A DNA stretch of 64,000 bases from an uncultured Pseudothermotoga sp. (lineage in GTDB: Bacteria > Thermotogota > Thermotogae > Thermotogales > DSM-5069): NCBI GenBank assembly GCA_937995655.1, contig CALKJI010000001.1:1-64000 (forward strand). Direction: 5' to 3'. Positions 7,421 to 15,972 of the stretch are shown piece by piece. Each line of letters begins with the position of its first letter. Within the stretch, counting starts at the first letter, position 1. The notes beneath the pieces are model-generated. The model had not been told where the DNA came from. It made no database searches and worked only from the letters and a program-made list of their open reading frames with translations. The position numbers were made by a program, and so were the translations under genes.

Positions 7421-8376
7421 TCTTTATCACTCCTCACCTTTTTAGATATTTTTTCGCAAATGGTGTTTAAGAAAAGTTCATCATGTTCATCAAAGGGACT
7501 GATTAGGTGACTGTCTATATCAAGTTCTCCAAAGATCTTCTGGGAGACTTTTATAGGGACCACAATTTCAGATTTCACTTTGGGACTGCACGATAGATAA
7601 TTAGTTTCTTTTGAAACATCCTGAACAAGAAAGGTCATACCTGTCGCGGCCGCCTGGCCACAGATCCCCTTTCCAAAAGGTATTCTAACGTGCTCTGTTG
7701 GCTCACCTACAAACGGCCCAAGGACAAGTTCATCATCTTTATCTGGGTTTGTTAAATAAAAACCGACCCAATCATAATAAGCAACATTTGAATACAAAAG
7801 GTTGCAAATTGCTCCCATAGAATTTTTCAGGTCATAATTCTCCAATATCTCATCTATTTCACTCAACAACTCTGTAAACAACTCCTTTTTTGGAACATAA
7901 TCTTTAGCAGTCACATCACTTCTAAAAAACTTTACCGCTTGGAATGTAACCTCAGCAACCTTTTCAATTATTCCCTTCTTGTACAATGAAAGAAGATCTA
8001 TGAGAATGACATTTTCTCGGTTTCCATTCACTACGATCCAATCTTTAATACCGAGCAGACCCGTTAGAACTATTGAAAAATCCTCCTTGTTCAGTTGAAA
8101 AAGATCGTGTCTGTGAGAAACAAGTTCTGAGCAACGTAACTTCTGATCTCTTGATATCTGATGCCAATACTGCATCAAACTGTCAACCATAGGACGTTGT
8201 AACTGATCAAGTATCTTCTTTATTTGTTCCTGGGATAAATCGAGTTTTTCTTCGTAATTTCGAATGATAGGTTCATACTTTTGGCTATAGATCTTCCAGT
8301 AGTTATACCAATCTCTCTTATCATATTTCAAGATCTCAAAGAAATCATCAGCTATATTCTGAACCAAATTTCTCAT
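7411..8376 (-). CDS. GAF-domain protein of free methionine-R-sulfoxide reductase type with an extra N-terminal domain
   Basis: 321 residues from ATG 8376, which overlaps the Rrf2 stop (ATGA) and follows AGGAAGG. The C-terminal 150 residues match the fRMsr GAF domain: WVGFYL, LVLGPFVGEPTEHVRIPFGK, GICGQAAATG, NYLSCSPKVKSEIVVPI and GELDIDS. The Cys in GICGQAA and in YLSCS fall where fRMsr has its redox cysteines. Stand-alone fRMsr proteins are about 150-165 residues, so the first 160 residues here (mostly helical, containing a HRHDLFQL segment) are an added domain I do not recognise. The gene sits with an Fe-S type Rrf2 regulator, which fits a redox role. Reductase activity is inference. Confidence 0.75.
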   Translation of the reverse strand: MRNLVQNIADDFFEILKYDKRDWYNYWKIYSQKYEPIIRNYEEKLDLSQEQIKKILDQLQRPMVDSLMQYWHQISRDQKLRCSELVSHRHDLFQLNKEDFSIVLTGLLGIKDWIVVNGNRENVILIDLLSLYKKGIIEKVAEVTFQAVKFFRSDVTAKDYVPKKELFTELLSEIDEILENYDLKNSMGAICNLLYSNVAYYDWVGFYLTNPDKDDELVLGPFVGEPTEHVRIPFGKGICGQAAATGMTFLVQDVSKETNYLSCSPKVKSEIVVPIKVSQKIFGELDIDSHLISPFDEHDELFLNTICEKISKKVRSDKEWK

Positions 8377-8798
8377 TTTCTGACCCTTCCTTGGCAAGAT
8401 TGAGACAGATCTTTAAGTGTCACCGATCGAAGGGTTTTCTCAACCGCTTCTTTCAACTTCTCCCAGATCATAAACCGAATAACACACATCGAAGGATTCT
8501 CACAGCAACTCTCGTCCAAAGTACATTTGATGATTTTGTCTGGGTCATCTACAGCCTTGACAATATCAAGTGCATTTATTTGATCTGCAGGTTTTGCTAA
8601 AAGATATCCTCCTTTTCTTCCACGTATCGAACGAATTATTCCTGCCTCTTTGAGCTCAACCATGATCTTCTCTGCGAATTCCTTTGGCACCCTAGCTCTG
8701 CCCAACACATATGCCAATGAAATCGGGTCAGTTTTCTCACAATTGACTATTTCTAACAAGATCTTGAAGGCATACTCACTTTTGATGGTAATACCCAA
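8373..8798 (-). CDS. Rrf2/IscR-family transcriptional regulator
   Basis: 141 residues. The N-terminal winged helix begins MGITIKSEYAFKILLEIV and includes VPKEFAEKIMVELKEAGIIR and the wing GRKGGYLLAKP. The cluster-binding loop has Cys residues in KCTLDESCCENPSMCVIRFM, spaced much as in IscR, so a [Fe-S] cluster is likely to be the sensor of redox or iron-sulfur status. It is 17 bp downstream of the lipoprotein gene and overlaps the GAF protein start by 4 bp, so it is probably cotranscribed with them and may autoregulate the unit. Confidence 0.9.
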   Translation of the reverse strand: MGITIKSEYAFKILLEIVNCEKTDPISLAYVLGRARVPKEFAEKIMVELKEAGIIRSIRGRKGGYLLAKPADQINALDIVKAVDDPDKIIKCTLDESCCENPSMCVIRFMIWEKLKEAVEKTLRSVTLKDLSQSCQGRVRK

Positions 8799-8815
8799 GG
8801 CTTTCTACCTCCCTT

Positions 8816-10531
8816 TCATTTAGCTTGAGATGTTACGATGTAAACATCTACATAAGAGCGCATATTCGCAAGAGCCTGTTTCAAGTTACTTGTATAAATG
8901 TCTATCTTGTCATTTTTGATTGCTAAACCCGTATCTTCTATCTTAAAAAAACCGTAGTTTGGCTTATCTGAAAACTGTGGAATGTAGATAATACTTCCAA
9001 GAGGAATAACCGATGGATCGGCCGCAACAGTCCACCACTCCTTAGGTATAGTACCAGTCGCTGTCACACGAAAAGTTGGGTGTTCAGGCAATTTTCCATC
9101 TTCCCATTCTGTATAGTAAGTTGCCTCAAATTTACCAGCATACTTGAGTAGTATTCGTAGTGGATCTCTCGGTTCACCGTCTATCCAGATTTCAAAATGA
9201 AAAATAGTATCGACAACACCTAAGCTCTGTCCACTCGTTAACCATTGGCCTTGTGAAACCTCAACAGTGCTGAGATTTCCATAAACCGCCAATATTCCGT
9301 TCCCATGATCTATCCGAATATGGTATCCACTTTCATCCTGTAAGATATTCAACACTCTACCAGGCAAAATTGAATAGACTCTCCTTTGGTCAGTCACTTT
9401 AATATCTATTCCCGTCTTCACACCGCCAGCTACAGGCTCAGAAAAGACACCAACTACATCCTGTGGGTTCAATGGATAACTCAGTGGATATTTGAATAAT
9501 GAACTTGTATCTTCTATTGGTATCTTTATTCTTTGGCCGACGAGCAGTTTGTTAGCATCCTGAATCTGATTCAGTTCCATCACTTGTCTCAACTTGTTTT
9601 GCTTTAAACCGTAGGCTTGAAGGATACTCAAAAGTGTATCGCCAGCTTTCACAATGTACGTAATGTACCCTTGATCTAGTTTTAAGAATCTGTCTCTGTC
9701 ATATTCACGAACGATTCCACGCAAGTTTTCAAGCTCTGCAGCCAGTTGTCGGACAAGAGCTGTGGTGTTAACAACGTATTGTTGTAACTCGGCAGAAGTA
9801 CCAGAGAAAACAGGTCTGGTTTGAGTCTCCATGAATCTTTGAAAATCGCGCCTGAGGTTGCTTTCTGTCTCCTTCAAAGCCAATCTCAATTGACTGATCT
9901 CAGACTCGACAAAGGACAGGTCTCCAACATATTGTGCCTGAGGCGTTTGAAGGGCCAGTTTCTCTATGGTGTTTTCGATTGATTTCATCCTCGATGAAAG
10001 TTCTAAAACCTCCAAAACTTGATTTGAAATTGACTTAACAGAATTCTCTAGACTATTCAATCTTGCGGCAATTTCTTTGGCATCAACTTGCTCTAAAAGT
10101 TGTTCTGTCTGCCGAATGAATCTTTCGTAAGCCTGTTGTTGTTGTTTTTGGGAGACTTCGAGATCACCCAACTTATATATGAGTTCTCTTATGTCTGAGA
10201 CATTCAAAGCTGCCGAGAGCTGGCTGTAACGCATTTCAAGAGAGGTGATCCTCGCCAGAACATTCTTCAAATCATCTTGTGAAACTATTGGAATATTCCT
10301 TTGTTCATTTATGGCTTGTTTGGCTGATGCAACTTCGGCATTTATTCTTGAAACCTCTTTTTGTAGGTTTTGTATATCCTTTTGACTTGTGATATTACCT
10401 TTCTCGATTTGAGAAACCCTGTATTCAAGATCATCTAGTCTTCTGTTTATCTGCTGGAGTAAATCTTGATTGTACGGACTGCACGCAAATACTACTAATA
10501 GAATAAATGGAAGAAACAAAAACTTTTTCAT
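8816..10531 (-). CDS. Lipoprotein with coiled coil, LysM, degenerate M23-like and 3D domains
   Basis: 571 residues from ATG 10531 behind GAGGAAGTG. The start MKKFLFLPFILLVVFACSPY is a lipoprotein signal with lipobox VFAC. Residues about 20-285 are heptad-rich coiled coil (LDDLEYRVSQIEKG and many more). A LysM domain (YIVKAGDTLLSIL to LLVGQRIKIP) is near 289-335 and should bind peptidoglycan. Residues about 375-445 resemble an M23 endopeptidase fold, but the usual first His is Thr (KTGIDI) and the HxH motif is only IFHFEIW, so catalysis is unlikely. The C-terminal 85 residues match the 3D (Asp-Asp-Asp) domain with AADPSVIPLG, EDTGLAIK and KIDIYT. Likely an envelope spacer or lytic transglycosylase-like protein. 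Confidence 0.8.
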   Translation of the reverse strand: MKKFLFLPFILLVVFACSPYNQDLLQQINRRLDDLEYRVSQIEKGNITSQKDIQNLQKEVSRINAEVASAKQAINEQRNIPIVSQDDLKNVLARITSLEMRYSQLSAALNVSDIRELIYKLGDLEVSQKQQQQAYERFIRQTEQLLEQVDAKEIAARLNSLENSVKSISNQVLEVLELSSRMKSIENTIEKLALQTPQAQYVGDLSFVESEISQLRLALKETESNLRRDFQRFMETQTRPVFSGTSAELQQYVVNTTALVRQLAAELENLRGIVREYDRDRFLKLDQGYITYIVKAGDTLLSILQAYGLKQNKLRQVMELNQIQDANKLLVGQRIKIPIEDTSSLFKYPLSYPLNPQDVVGVFSEPVAGGVKTGIDIKVTDQRRVYSILPGRVLNILQDESGYHIRIDHGNGILAVYGNLSTVEVSQGQWLTSGQSLGVVDTIFHFEIWIDGEPRDPLRILLKYAGKFEATYYTEWEDGKLPEHPTFRVTATGTIPKEWWTVAADPSVIPLGSIIYIPQFSDKPNYGFFKIEDTGLAIKNDKIDIYTSNLKQALANMRSYVDVYIVTSQAK

Positions 10532-10536
10532 CAACT

Positions 10537-11199
10537 TCACTTCCTCATGGTAACTTCTTGCCATTCCTTCCGTGCCAGTTTAACATATATGGAACTCGAG
10601 TTTGGAAATTTTTCTATCAGTGTTGAGAACCATTTAACTGCCTCTTTCTTGTTGGAAAGGCGCGCATTCAATTCCCCAAGGTAGAAAAGGACCATAATTT
10701 GCTGTTCATCAGAAAGTTCTTCCTTTGTATAACTTTCTGTAAAATGTTTCAGTGCCCCCGTGAGAGCTTTTGATTCTTCACCTGGGTCGTTCAGCTCTCT
10801 GAAAATCCAAGCAAGTTTTAGATAAGCTTCAGCCGCTCGCAAATGTTTTTCAACCACCACGTAGACTGCGGCCGCTATTGTAAAAAGCGAAGCTCCATCT
10901 TTTAGACCTCTGTCTTTGGAAAGATTGATCGAAAGCATTGTTTTGAGCTTTTCACATAGTTTTGTAATCATTTCCCTTTGTTTTTGAGAAAGTGACATTT
11001 CAAAATCGTTTTCAAAGGCAGTGTACAAACACTCAGGACAAGTCACCGGTTGAAACAACAATGCATTGACGCCGTCATATGTTGGCTTCAGATCGCTGTC
11101 TCGATCTTTGATCCTGATGGCATTACTGAACACACGAACAGAGTGAAATGCCTTTCCACAGATAGGGCATTTGAATTCCTGTTCCCAAAAGGTTTGCAA
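10537..11199 (-). CDS. DUF2225 family protein with zinc ribbon
   Basis: 220 residues from TTG 11199, chosen because GGAGGTG lies 5 bases before it. A longer frame from ATG 11265 would run over an extended -10 promoter at 11231-11239. Two pairs of Cys (KCPICGKAF and TCPECLYTAF) form a zinc ribbon. The rest is helical and repeats like TPR units (LRAAEAYLKLAWIFREL, IMVLFYLGELNARLSNKKEA). This is the pattern of DUF2225, whose function is unknown; an assembly or scaffolding role in the cytoplasm is possible. It heads the unit that continues with the LysM lipoprotein, whose start is 5 bp behind its stop. Confidence 0.8.
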   Translation of the reverse strand: MQTFWEQEFKCPICGKAFHSVRVFSNAIRIKDRDSDLKPTYDGVNALLFQPVTCPECLYTAFENDFEMSLSQKQREMITKLCEKLKTMLSINLSKDRGLKDGASLFTIAAAVYVVVEKHLRAAEAYLKLAWIFRELNDPGEESKALTGALKHFTESYTKEELSDEQQIMVLFYLGELNARLSNKKEAVKWFSTLIEKFPNSSSIYVKLARKEWQEVTMRK

Positions 11200-11230
11200 G
11201 ACTGCACCTCCGCATGATAATACTGTGTGA

Positions 11231-11239
11231 ATTATATCA
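11231..11239 (-). promoter_or_regulatory. Extended -10 promoter of the DUF2225 operon
   Basis: On the minus strand TGATATAAT places a perfect TATAAT (11231-11236) behind the extended-10 TG (11238-11239). It is 32 bp ahead of the TTG start. No good -35 is seen at 17 bp, which the extended -10 can compensate for. Confidence 0.6.
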
Positions 11240-11295
11240 CCAATTATTCCGACTTTATTTTGCAACTTTTTTCCAGAACGATTAGCTTTTTGAGA

Positions 11296-12138
11296 TTATT
11301 CATAACCATATTCCTTGCGGATCTTTTCGAGGGTTCTGAGGTTTTCCAAACTCATCTCATTGATCGTGGCAAACTCAAAAAGTAGAGCATCAGACATAAT
11401 GACAGGTACAGCCATGGATCTGTAACTGCCAATTCCTCCTCGATCGGTGACAATCATTTCATCTGCGAGCTCACTCAGCGGGCTGAGAGCTCTATCTGTG
11501 AATAGTATATTTTTCCCACCTCTTTTTCGAGTTTCAGCAAACAGTATTCTAATTTCAAAATTGATCTTCCTATATGCGAAACCGACAGAAATGTCACCTT
11601 CCCTTATATTCACAATGTGCTCAAAAAAGGAACGACCAGTCGTGTTGAAAAGCCACGTCTTTTTTCCGAATCTGTTTAACCAGAACGAGAGCTCCATAGC
11701 CGGCACCGTTGCTGCACCTTCACCAAAAATGTATACATCCTTTGCATCATAGATCATCCTCGCAGCGTTTTTCAAACTCTTGGTTAATTCCAGAATGTTC
11801 ATGGTTGCGAAAACCGCCTGATGTGTTTTGAGCAATCCTTCAAGTATCGTCTCTGATGTAGCTGCCTTCAAACCTTCTTCAACTTTCTTTGAAGAGGTCA
11901 TGTTGTTGACAAGTGCACGTTGAAAATCTTCTTTCATATCTGAGTACCCATTGTACCCTAAGATCCGTGCAAATCTTATAACGGTAGTCTCACCGACTCC
12001 CGATGCCTTGGCAAGTTGATCGGCGCTCATCAAGGTGATCTTGGATGGGTTATCGATGATGAATTCAGCTACTTTTCTTTGACTTTGTGTGAGTTTTGAA
12101 TAAACCCTTTGAATCTTTTTTCTGTACTCAACATTCAT
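11296..12138 (-). CDS. RpiR-family transcriptional regulator (HTH plus SIS domain)
   Basis: 280 residues from ATG 12138; a longer reading frame up to 12237 runs antisensically out of frame through the cupin gene and is not believed. The N-terminal HTH has SADQLAKASGVGETTVIRFA and LGYNGYSDMK, the RpiR signature. The C-terminal SIS domain (YDAKDVYIFGEGAATVPAME, GDISVGFAYRKI) binds phosphosugars in this family. It is the last gene of the tct/aldolase/ROK operon and overlaps the cupin gene by 11 bp, so it most likely senses the phosphorylated intermediate made by the ROK kinase and controls the operon. Nested inverted repeats at 16921-16973 are candidate operators. Confidence 0.88.
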   Translation of the reverse strand: MNVEYRKKIQRVYSKLTQSQRKVAEFIIDNPSKITLMSADQLAKASGVGETTVIRFARILGYNGYSDMKEDFQRALVNNMTSSKKVEEGLKAATSETILEGLLKTHQAVFATMNILELTKSLKNAARMIYDAKDVYIFGEGAATVPAMELSFWLNRFGKKTWLFNTTGRSFFEHIVNIREGDISVGFAYRKINFEIRILFAETRKRGGKNILFTDRALSPLSELADEMIVTDRGGIGSYRSMAVPVIMSDALLFEFATINEMSLENLRTLEKIRKEYGYE

Positions 12139-12481
12139 GGTCAATTTTAAACACCCATTGTTGATAGAACTCATCCACAACAACCCTATGAGCAAGACCT
12201 GCTGGGATGAACAATATATCACCAGCGTGCACTTCAAACTCTTCGGTCACGTCCATTGAATCACTGCGAAGTTCTCCTTCGGTTGTCTTCTCAATTCTAC
12301 TTGTGAGTCTGCCAACCTGTACCGTAGCCTTTCCTGCTAAGGGTACATACAAATCATGCTGAAATTCATGAACCTCTGCTCTACCTATGGAAGATCCATT
12401 AATAATTATTTTTCTGACTCGAAAACCACGGCTCAACTGAAAGAGCGTATCGGCGATCGACAGTTTCGTAGCTTTTAACAT
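12128..12481 (-). CDS. Small cupin-domain protein in a sugar-acid operon
   Basis: 117 residues, a single cupin barrel. The two conserved strands are VHEFQHDLYVPLAGKATVQV (with His and Asp/Glu where metal ligands can lie) and FEVHAGDILFIPAGLAHRVV (closing His). It could be a sugar or uronate isomerase, in the way that the cupin KdgF linearises unsaturated uronates, but the usual cupin HxH pair is not obvious, so the reaction is open. Start ATG 12481 overlaps the ROK stop and its stop lies within the RpiR start. Being between the kinase and the regulator, it most likely serves the same pathway. Confidence 0.75.
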   Translation of the reverse strand: MLKATKLSIADTLFQLSRGFRVRKIIINGSSIGRAEVHEFQHDLYVPLAGKATVQVGRLTSRIEKTTEGELRSDSMDVTEEFEVHAGDILFIPAGLAHRVVVDEFYQQWVFKIDHEC

Positions 12482-13371
12482 GCACCTACACCTCCGAACA
12501 GGTCTCGGATGAGAAAAATCATACCTACTACACCTGAGTTCAACTGATAGATGGTCCGTTCAACATTCACTGTCTTTGTAGGCAATCGGTAATAATTCTT
12601 CACAATGAATTCTACCACCATATTTGTATAGTACTCATTTTTTGTTAGACCGCCACCTAAAACTATCGTGTCAACATCTAAAATATCAACAACATTCGTT
12701 AACAACTTTCCTAAAATTAACGATGCCTTTCTAACAATCCCGTGATAGGGTTCTATGCCACTTTGGGCATAATCCAGTATTACTGCACAATCCACTTTTT
12801 GTCCTGTTATCTCGAAGATCTGATTCTCCAAACCCCTTCCAGAAGCTATTGCCTGCAAGCATCCTCTACGTCCACAACTACACACTGGACCGTTTGGTTC
12901 AACAATCGTGTGTCCTATTTCGCCCGCGCTAAAGTGAGAGCCTTGGTATATCTTCTTGTTCACAACTATACCCATACCTATACCTGTACTTAGAGTTACA
13001 TAAGCTAAGTTTTCAACATTTCTGACGCGTGCCTCTGCATAAGCAGCAGCATTACAATCGTTTTCAATAATCCCCTTTTCTCCAAAGATTGGAATCATAA
13101 GTTCTTTCAAAGGAAGGTTCTTCCAACCTAAGTTAGGGGACCATAAGACTACACCATCTTTATTTACAGCTCCAGCGGTACATACGCCCCAGAACCTTGG
13201 CTTTTCACCTTTCAAGAGTCTTATGCAAGCACTTTCCAATCTTTCTAAAAAGCGATCGAATCCTTCGGAAGATTCGGTCAAAAATTGTTCACTGCTACTG
13301 ATTTTTTCTTCATTTTCCTCGAATACTGCTACAAAGGTTTTTGTTGCACCAATATCAATACACAGATCCAT
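12475..13371 (-). CDS. ROK-family sugar kinase
   Basis: 298 residues from ATG 13371 behind AGGTGA (spacing 5). Phosphate 1 motif CIDIGATKTFVAVF is at the N-terminus, the catalytic Asp in IIENDCNAAAYAEA, and the zinc site in CSCGRRGCLQAIASGRGLE. ROK kinases phosphorylate hexoses or N-acetylated amino sugars in the cytoplasm. Here the neighbour is a KDPG-type aldolase, so the substrate may be a 2-keto-3-deoxy sugar acid, a reaction normally done by PfkB-type KdgK. Overlaps of 17 bp with the aldolase and 7 bp with the cupin suggest tight coupling. The substrate is inferred only from context. Confidence 0.85.
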   Translation of the reverse strand: MDLCIDIGATKTFVAVFEENEEKISSSEQFLTESSEGFDRFLERLESACIRLLKGEKPRFWGVCTAGAVNKDGVVLWSPNLGWKNLPLKELMIPIFGEKGIIENDCNAAAYAEARVRNVENLAYVTLSTGIGMGIVVNKKIYQGSHFSAGEIGHTIVEPNGPVCSCGRRGCLQAIASGRGLENQIFEITGQKVDCAVILDYAQSGIEPYHGIVRKASLILGKLLTNVVDILDVDTIVLGGGLTKNEYYTNMVVEFIVKNYYRLPTKTVNVERTIYQLNSGVVGMIFLIRDLFGGVGAC

Positions 13372-13984
13372 CGATCTCACCTATCAATTCTTTGATTTTC
13401 GAAACCCTTTTTGCCAACTGTGCAAAATCTCTCTTAGAAAGAATCTCTTTGTTTGCTATATACGAACCTATCCCAACGGCAGAGGCACCAGAGCTTAAGT
13501 AAGAGGCTATGTTTTGATCGGTCACACCACCAAAAGGGATGAATTTGACCTTGGGGAATGGTCCTGTGTAAGATCTCAACAAACCCAAATCCGCTGGGTA
13601 AAGCTTCAAAAGATCAAAACCCATTTCCACAGCGTTTTGTACATCGGTTGGTGTAAATACACCTGGTATGTAAGGTATCTTATCTTTTCTTGAGAGTTCT
13701 GCTATCTTTAGACTTAAACCCGGGCTCAGTACATAATCGGCACCACAATCTAAGGCCCTTCGGTAGCTATCTTCTTGAAAGACCGTTCCTGCACCTAGGC
13801 AGATTTTTTGATCAAAACGTTTCTTGAGCTCCTTCAATATTTCATCAGCCTTTTGTTCAGAGAAACTGACTTCGACAAACTTGAATTCGTTTTCTACAAG
13901 TATATGACACAAATCGATAGTTTCCTGTAATGAAAGGTGCCTGACAACTATTAGAACTTTGTTTCTGATTAATTCTTCAATCAC
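13355..13984 (-). CDS. eda: KDPG/KHG-type class I aldolase
   Basis: 209 residues from GTG 13984; a TTG at 13993 directly abuts GGAGG and is less likely. The active-site Glu is in KFVEVSFSE, followed by LGAGTVFQ, ADYVLSPGLS, YIPGVFTPTDV and the Schiff-base Lys in DLLKLYPAD. The phosphate site is IPFGGVTDQNI. The family splits 2-keto-3-deoxy-6-phosphogluconate (or the galactonate isomer) into pyruvate and glyceraldehyde 3-phosphate, or cleaves 4-hydroxy-2-oxoglutarate. In this operon it follows a tripartite transporter and precedes a kinase, the order of a sugar-acid pathway. The exact stereochemistry of the substrate cannot be read. Confidence 0.9.
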   Translation of the reverse strand: MIEELIRNKVLIVVRHLSLQETIDLCHILVENEFKFVEVSFSEQKADEILKELKKRFDQKICLGAGTVFQEDSYRRALDCGADYVLSPGLSLKIAELSRKDKIPYIPGVFTPTDVQNAVEMGFDLLKLYPADLGLLRSYTGPFPKVKFIPFGGVTDQNIASYLSSGASAVGIGSYIANKEILSKRDFAQLAKRVSKIKELIGEIDGSVY

Positions 13985-14000
13985 TGTAGTCAACCTCCAA

Positions 14001-15479
14001 CTAAGTCTTCTTTTTTCTAATCAGCGATCCTAAGATCGAAACAACGGAAAGAATCAATAAAACCAAAGAAATGGGTCTTGTGAAAAAGACAAAGGCACTA
14101 CCTCTACTTAAGATGAGCGCTCTTCTCATATTTGCCTCTGCCATAGGGCCCAAGATTAAAGCCAGAACAATAGGTCCTAATGGTACATCTATCAATCTAA
14201 GAACAAACCCCAGAGTACCCGCAACAAATACTATGAACAAATCAAAAGGACTGTTGTTGATTGCATAGGCTCCTACAAGAGATAGGATGATTATGGTCGT
14301 CCAGATGAAACTTTGAGATAAAGACAAGAATTTTGTCAGAATTTTTGAAGCCAGAAATCCCACAGACAAGAATGCGATATTCGCAAGTACCATCAGTATA
14401 ACAATCATATAAACAAAATCGGCTCTGTCCCTGAACATGATAGGTCCCGGTTGCACACCATACATTATGAAGGCACCAATCAAAACAGCAGTCACAGCAT
14501 CACCAGGTATGCCCAGCGACATCATCGTAGTTAATGCACCACCTAAGCATGCATTGTTGGCCGTTGTAGATGCTGCGAGACCTTCTAAAGATCCTTTACC
14601 GTACTCATCGGGTTTTTTCGCGATTCTCCTACTTTGATCCCAAGCGACTAAGCCCGCTATATCTGCCCCCGCACCAGGTATGGCACCTATGATGATTCCA
14701 ATTACAGATGAAAACAAAGAAACAGGCATCATACCTTTGATTTCCTTGAAGGTTGGAACAACCCTGCCCAGTTGTCCAACAGTCTTTTCACTGGTTATTT
14801 CAGAATGAGTAAAGGCATATATCTGGTAGAATACCTCACCGACACCGAAGAGTCCAATCATTACCGGTATAAAAGAAACTCCACTCAACAATTCCATCCT
14901 ACCAAAGGTAAATCTTTCAGATCCAAAGATCGGATCAAGCCCGATGATAGAGATCGAAAAGCCCAAAAATCCTGCAAGCATCCCCTTGATAATCGACTTT
15001 CCCGAAACAGCTACCATCGTCGAGAGTCCAAAAATGGCTAGAGAAAAATACTCAGCCGGTCCAAAGGAAAGGGCAAATCTTGCCAGTGGGAAGCCAACTA
15101 AGATGAGTGCTAATATCCCCAAGATTCCCCCAACTGCAGAAAAGACTACGTTGATGCCAAGTGCAAGACCAGCGAGACCCTTTCTAGTTAGACTGTATCC
15201 ATCAAAGGTGGAAGCAATTGAAGCGGGTGTCCCAGGTGTGTTAATCAATATGGCCGAAATACCACCCGAGAAGATTGCCGAATTCCAGACACCAACGAGC
15301 ATTGCGAGCCCTTCATTTGGTGAAAGCCAGAATGTCAAAGGTGTAAGTATTGCAATCGCCATAGTTGCTGTTAATCCCGGTAGTGTCCCAATCACAAGAC
15401 CAGATACTGTACCCACAAAAAGATAGAGTATTGCCTGTGGCTCCAAGGCCTGACTCATTCCTTGAATGAACTGCTGCAT
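14001..15479 (-). CDS. tctA: Tripartite tricarboxylate transporter large membrane subunit TctA
   Basis: 492 residues with about twelve membrane helices. Conserved TctA blocks are VIGTLPGLTATMAIAILTP, ILINTPGTPASIASTFDGY and VIGIIIGAIPGAGADIAGLV followed by NNACLGGALTTMMSLGIPGD. It is the ion-driven channel of a TTT uptake system fed by the periplasmic TctC. ATG 15479 follows GAGGTGGTCAC. It lies 12 bp after tctB. Known TTT substrates are citrate, tartrate, aromatic acids and other carboxylates; the aldolase and kinase downstream point here to a sugar acid. Confidence 0.93.
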   Translation of the reverse strand: MQQFIQGMSQALEPQAILYLFVGTVSGLVIGTLPGLTATMAIAILTPLTFWLSPNEGLAMLVGVWNSAIFSGGISAILINTPGTPASIASTFDGYSLTRKGLAGLALGINVVFSAVGGILGILALILVGFPLARFALSFGPAEYFSLAIFGLSTMVAVSGKSIIKGMLAGFLGFSISIIGLDPIFGSERFTFGRMELLSGVSFIPVMIGLFGVGEVFYQIYAFTHSEITSEKTVGQLGRVVPTFKEIKGMMPVSLFSSVIGIIIGAIPGAGADIAGLVAWDQSRRIAKKPDEYGKGSLEGLAASTTANNACLGGALTTMMSLGIPGDAVTAVLIGAFIMYGVQPGPIMFRDRADFVYMIVILMVLANIAFLSVGFLASKILTKFLSLSQSFIWTTIIILSLVGAYAINNSPFDLFIVFVAGTLGFVLRLIDVPLGPIVLALILGPMAEANMRRALILSRGSAFVFFTRPISLVLLILSVVSILGSLIRKKKT

Positions 15480-15491
15480 GTGACCACCTCT

Positions 15492-15917
15492 TTAAAACAG
15501 CATCACGTGAAAGATCTTTCCAAAGAGAAGGTACACGCTCAGACTGAGAATCGTTGATCCTATCAGAGCGTAATACCATTTTGATTTTGTTGTTAACTGA
15601 ATGAAAAGCAAAAGCAGCCATGTGTTGATGAAGAAATTACCTTTTCCCCACAACAGGACATAAACAAAAGTACCGATGATGATCAACAAAGTCCGTTTCC
15701 ATCTCCCACGAATGATTCTTTGACCTTTCCTTTTAATGATTTTCCATACACCGTTTAAAAGGAGTGCGCATGAAAGGAATAATATAACCCAAGCTAATAG
15801 ATTCGGGAAAAAGCCAGGGCCTGGTATGTTTGAAACGCCCTTGGGTAATTTAGAACTTCCAACGAAAAGATAGATCGAAAAACAAAGTGTTGTCAATGAA
15901 AATATCAGGTCTGCCAT
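15492..15917 (-). CDS. tctB: Tripartite tricarboxylate transporter small membrane subunit TctB
   Basis: 141 residues from ATG 15917 behind GAGGTG (a GTG three codons upstream overlaps the binding site). Four membrane segments are visible: LIFSLTTLCFSIYLFVGSS, FFPNLLAWVILFLSCALLLN, TLLIIIGTFVYVLLW and ALIGSTILSLSVYLLFGKIF. The GPGFFPNLLAW block is typical of TctB. It partners TctA in the inner membrane and has no known catalytic role of its own. An inverted repeat precedes it, after tctC. Confidence 0.88.
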   Translation of the reverse strand: MADLIFSLTTLCFSIYLFVGSSKLPKGVSNIPGPGFFPNLLAWVILFLSCALLLNGVWKIIKRKGQRIIRGRWKRTLLIIIGTFVYVLLWGKGNFFINTWLLLLFIQLTTKSKWYYALIGSTILSLSVYLLFGKIFHVMLF

Positions 15918-15936
15918 TGATGACACCTCATTTAGA

Positions 15937-15958
15937 AGGCTGCCACAAAGGGCAGCCT
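15937..15958 (-). promoter_or_regulatory. Intercistronic hairpin between tctC and tctB
   Basis: AGGCTGCC (15937-15944) and GGCAGCCT (15951-15958) form a perfect 8-bp stem with a 6-base loop, 14 bp after the tctC stop. There is no T tract on the minus strand (TCTAAAT), so it is more likely an RNA stabiliser or weak terminator that keeps tctC expression above that of tctB and tctA. Confidence 0.6.
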
Positions 15959-15972
15959 AGAATAAAATGAGC

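Noticed and set aside
14944-15426. A 160-residue plus-strand frame opposite tctA.
   Set aside because: It is the antisense shadow of a well-supported membrane protein gene, with proline- and serine-rich composition and no ribosome binding site.
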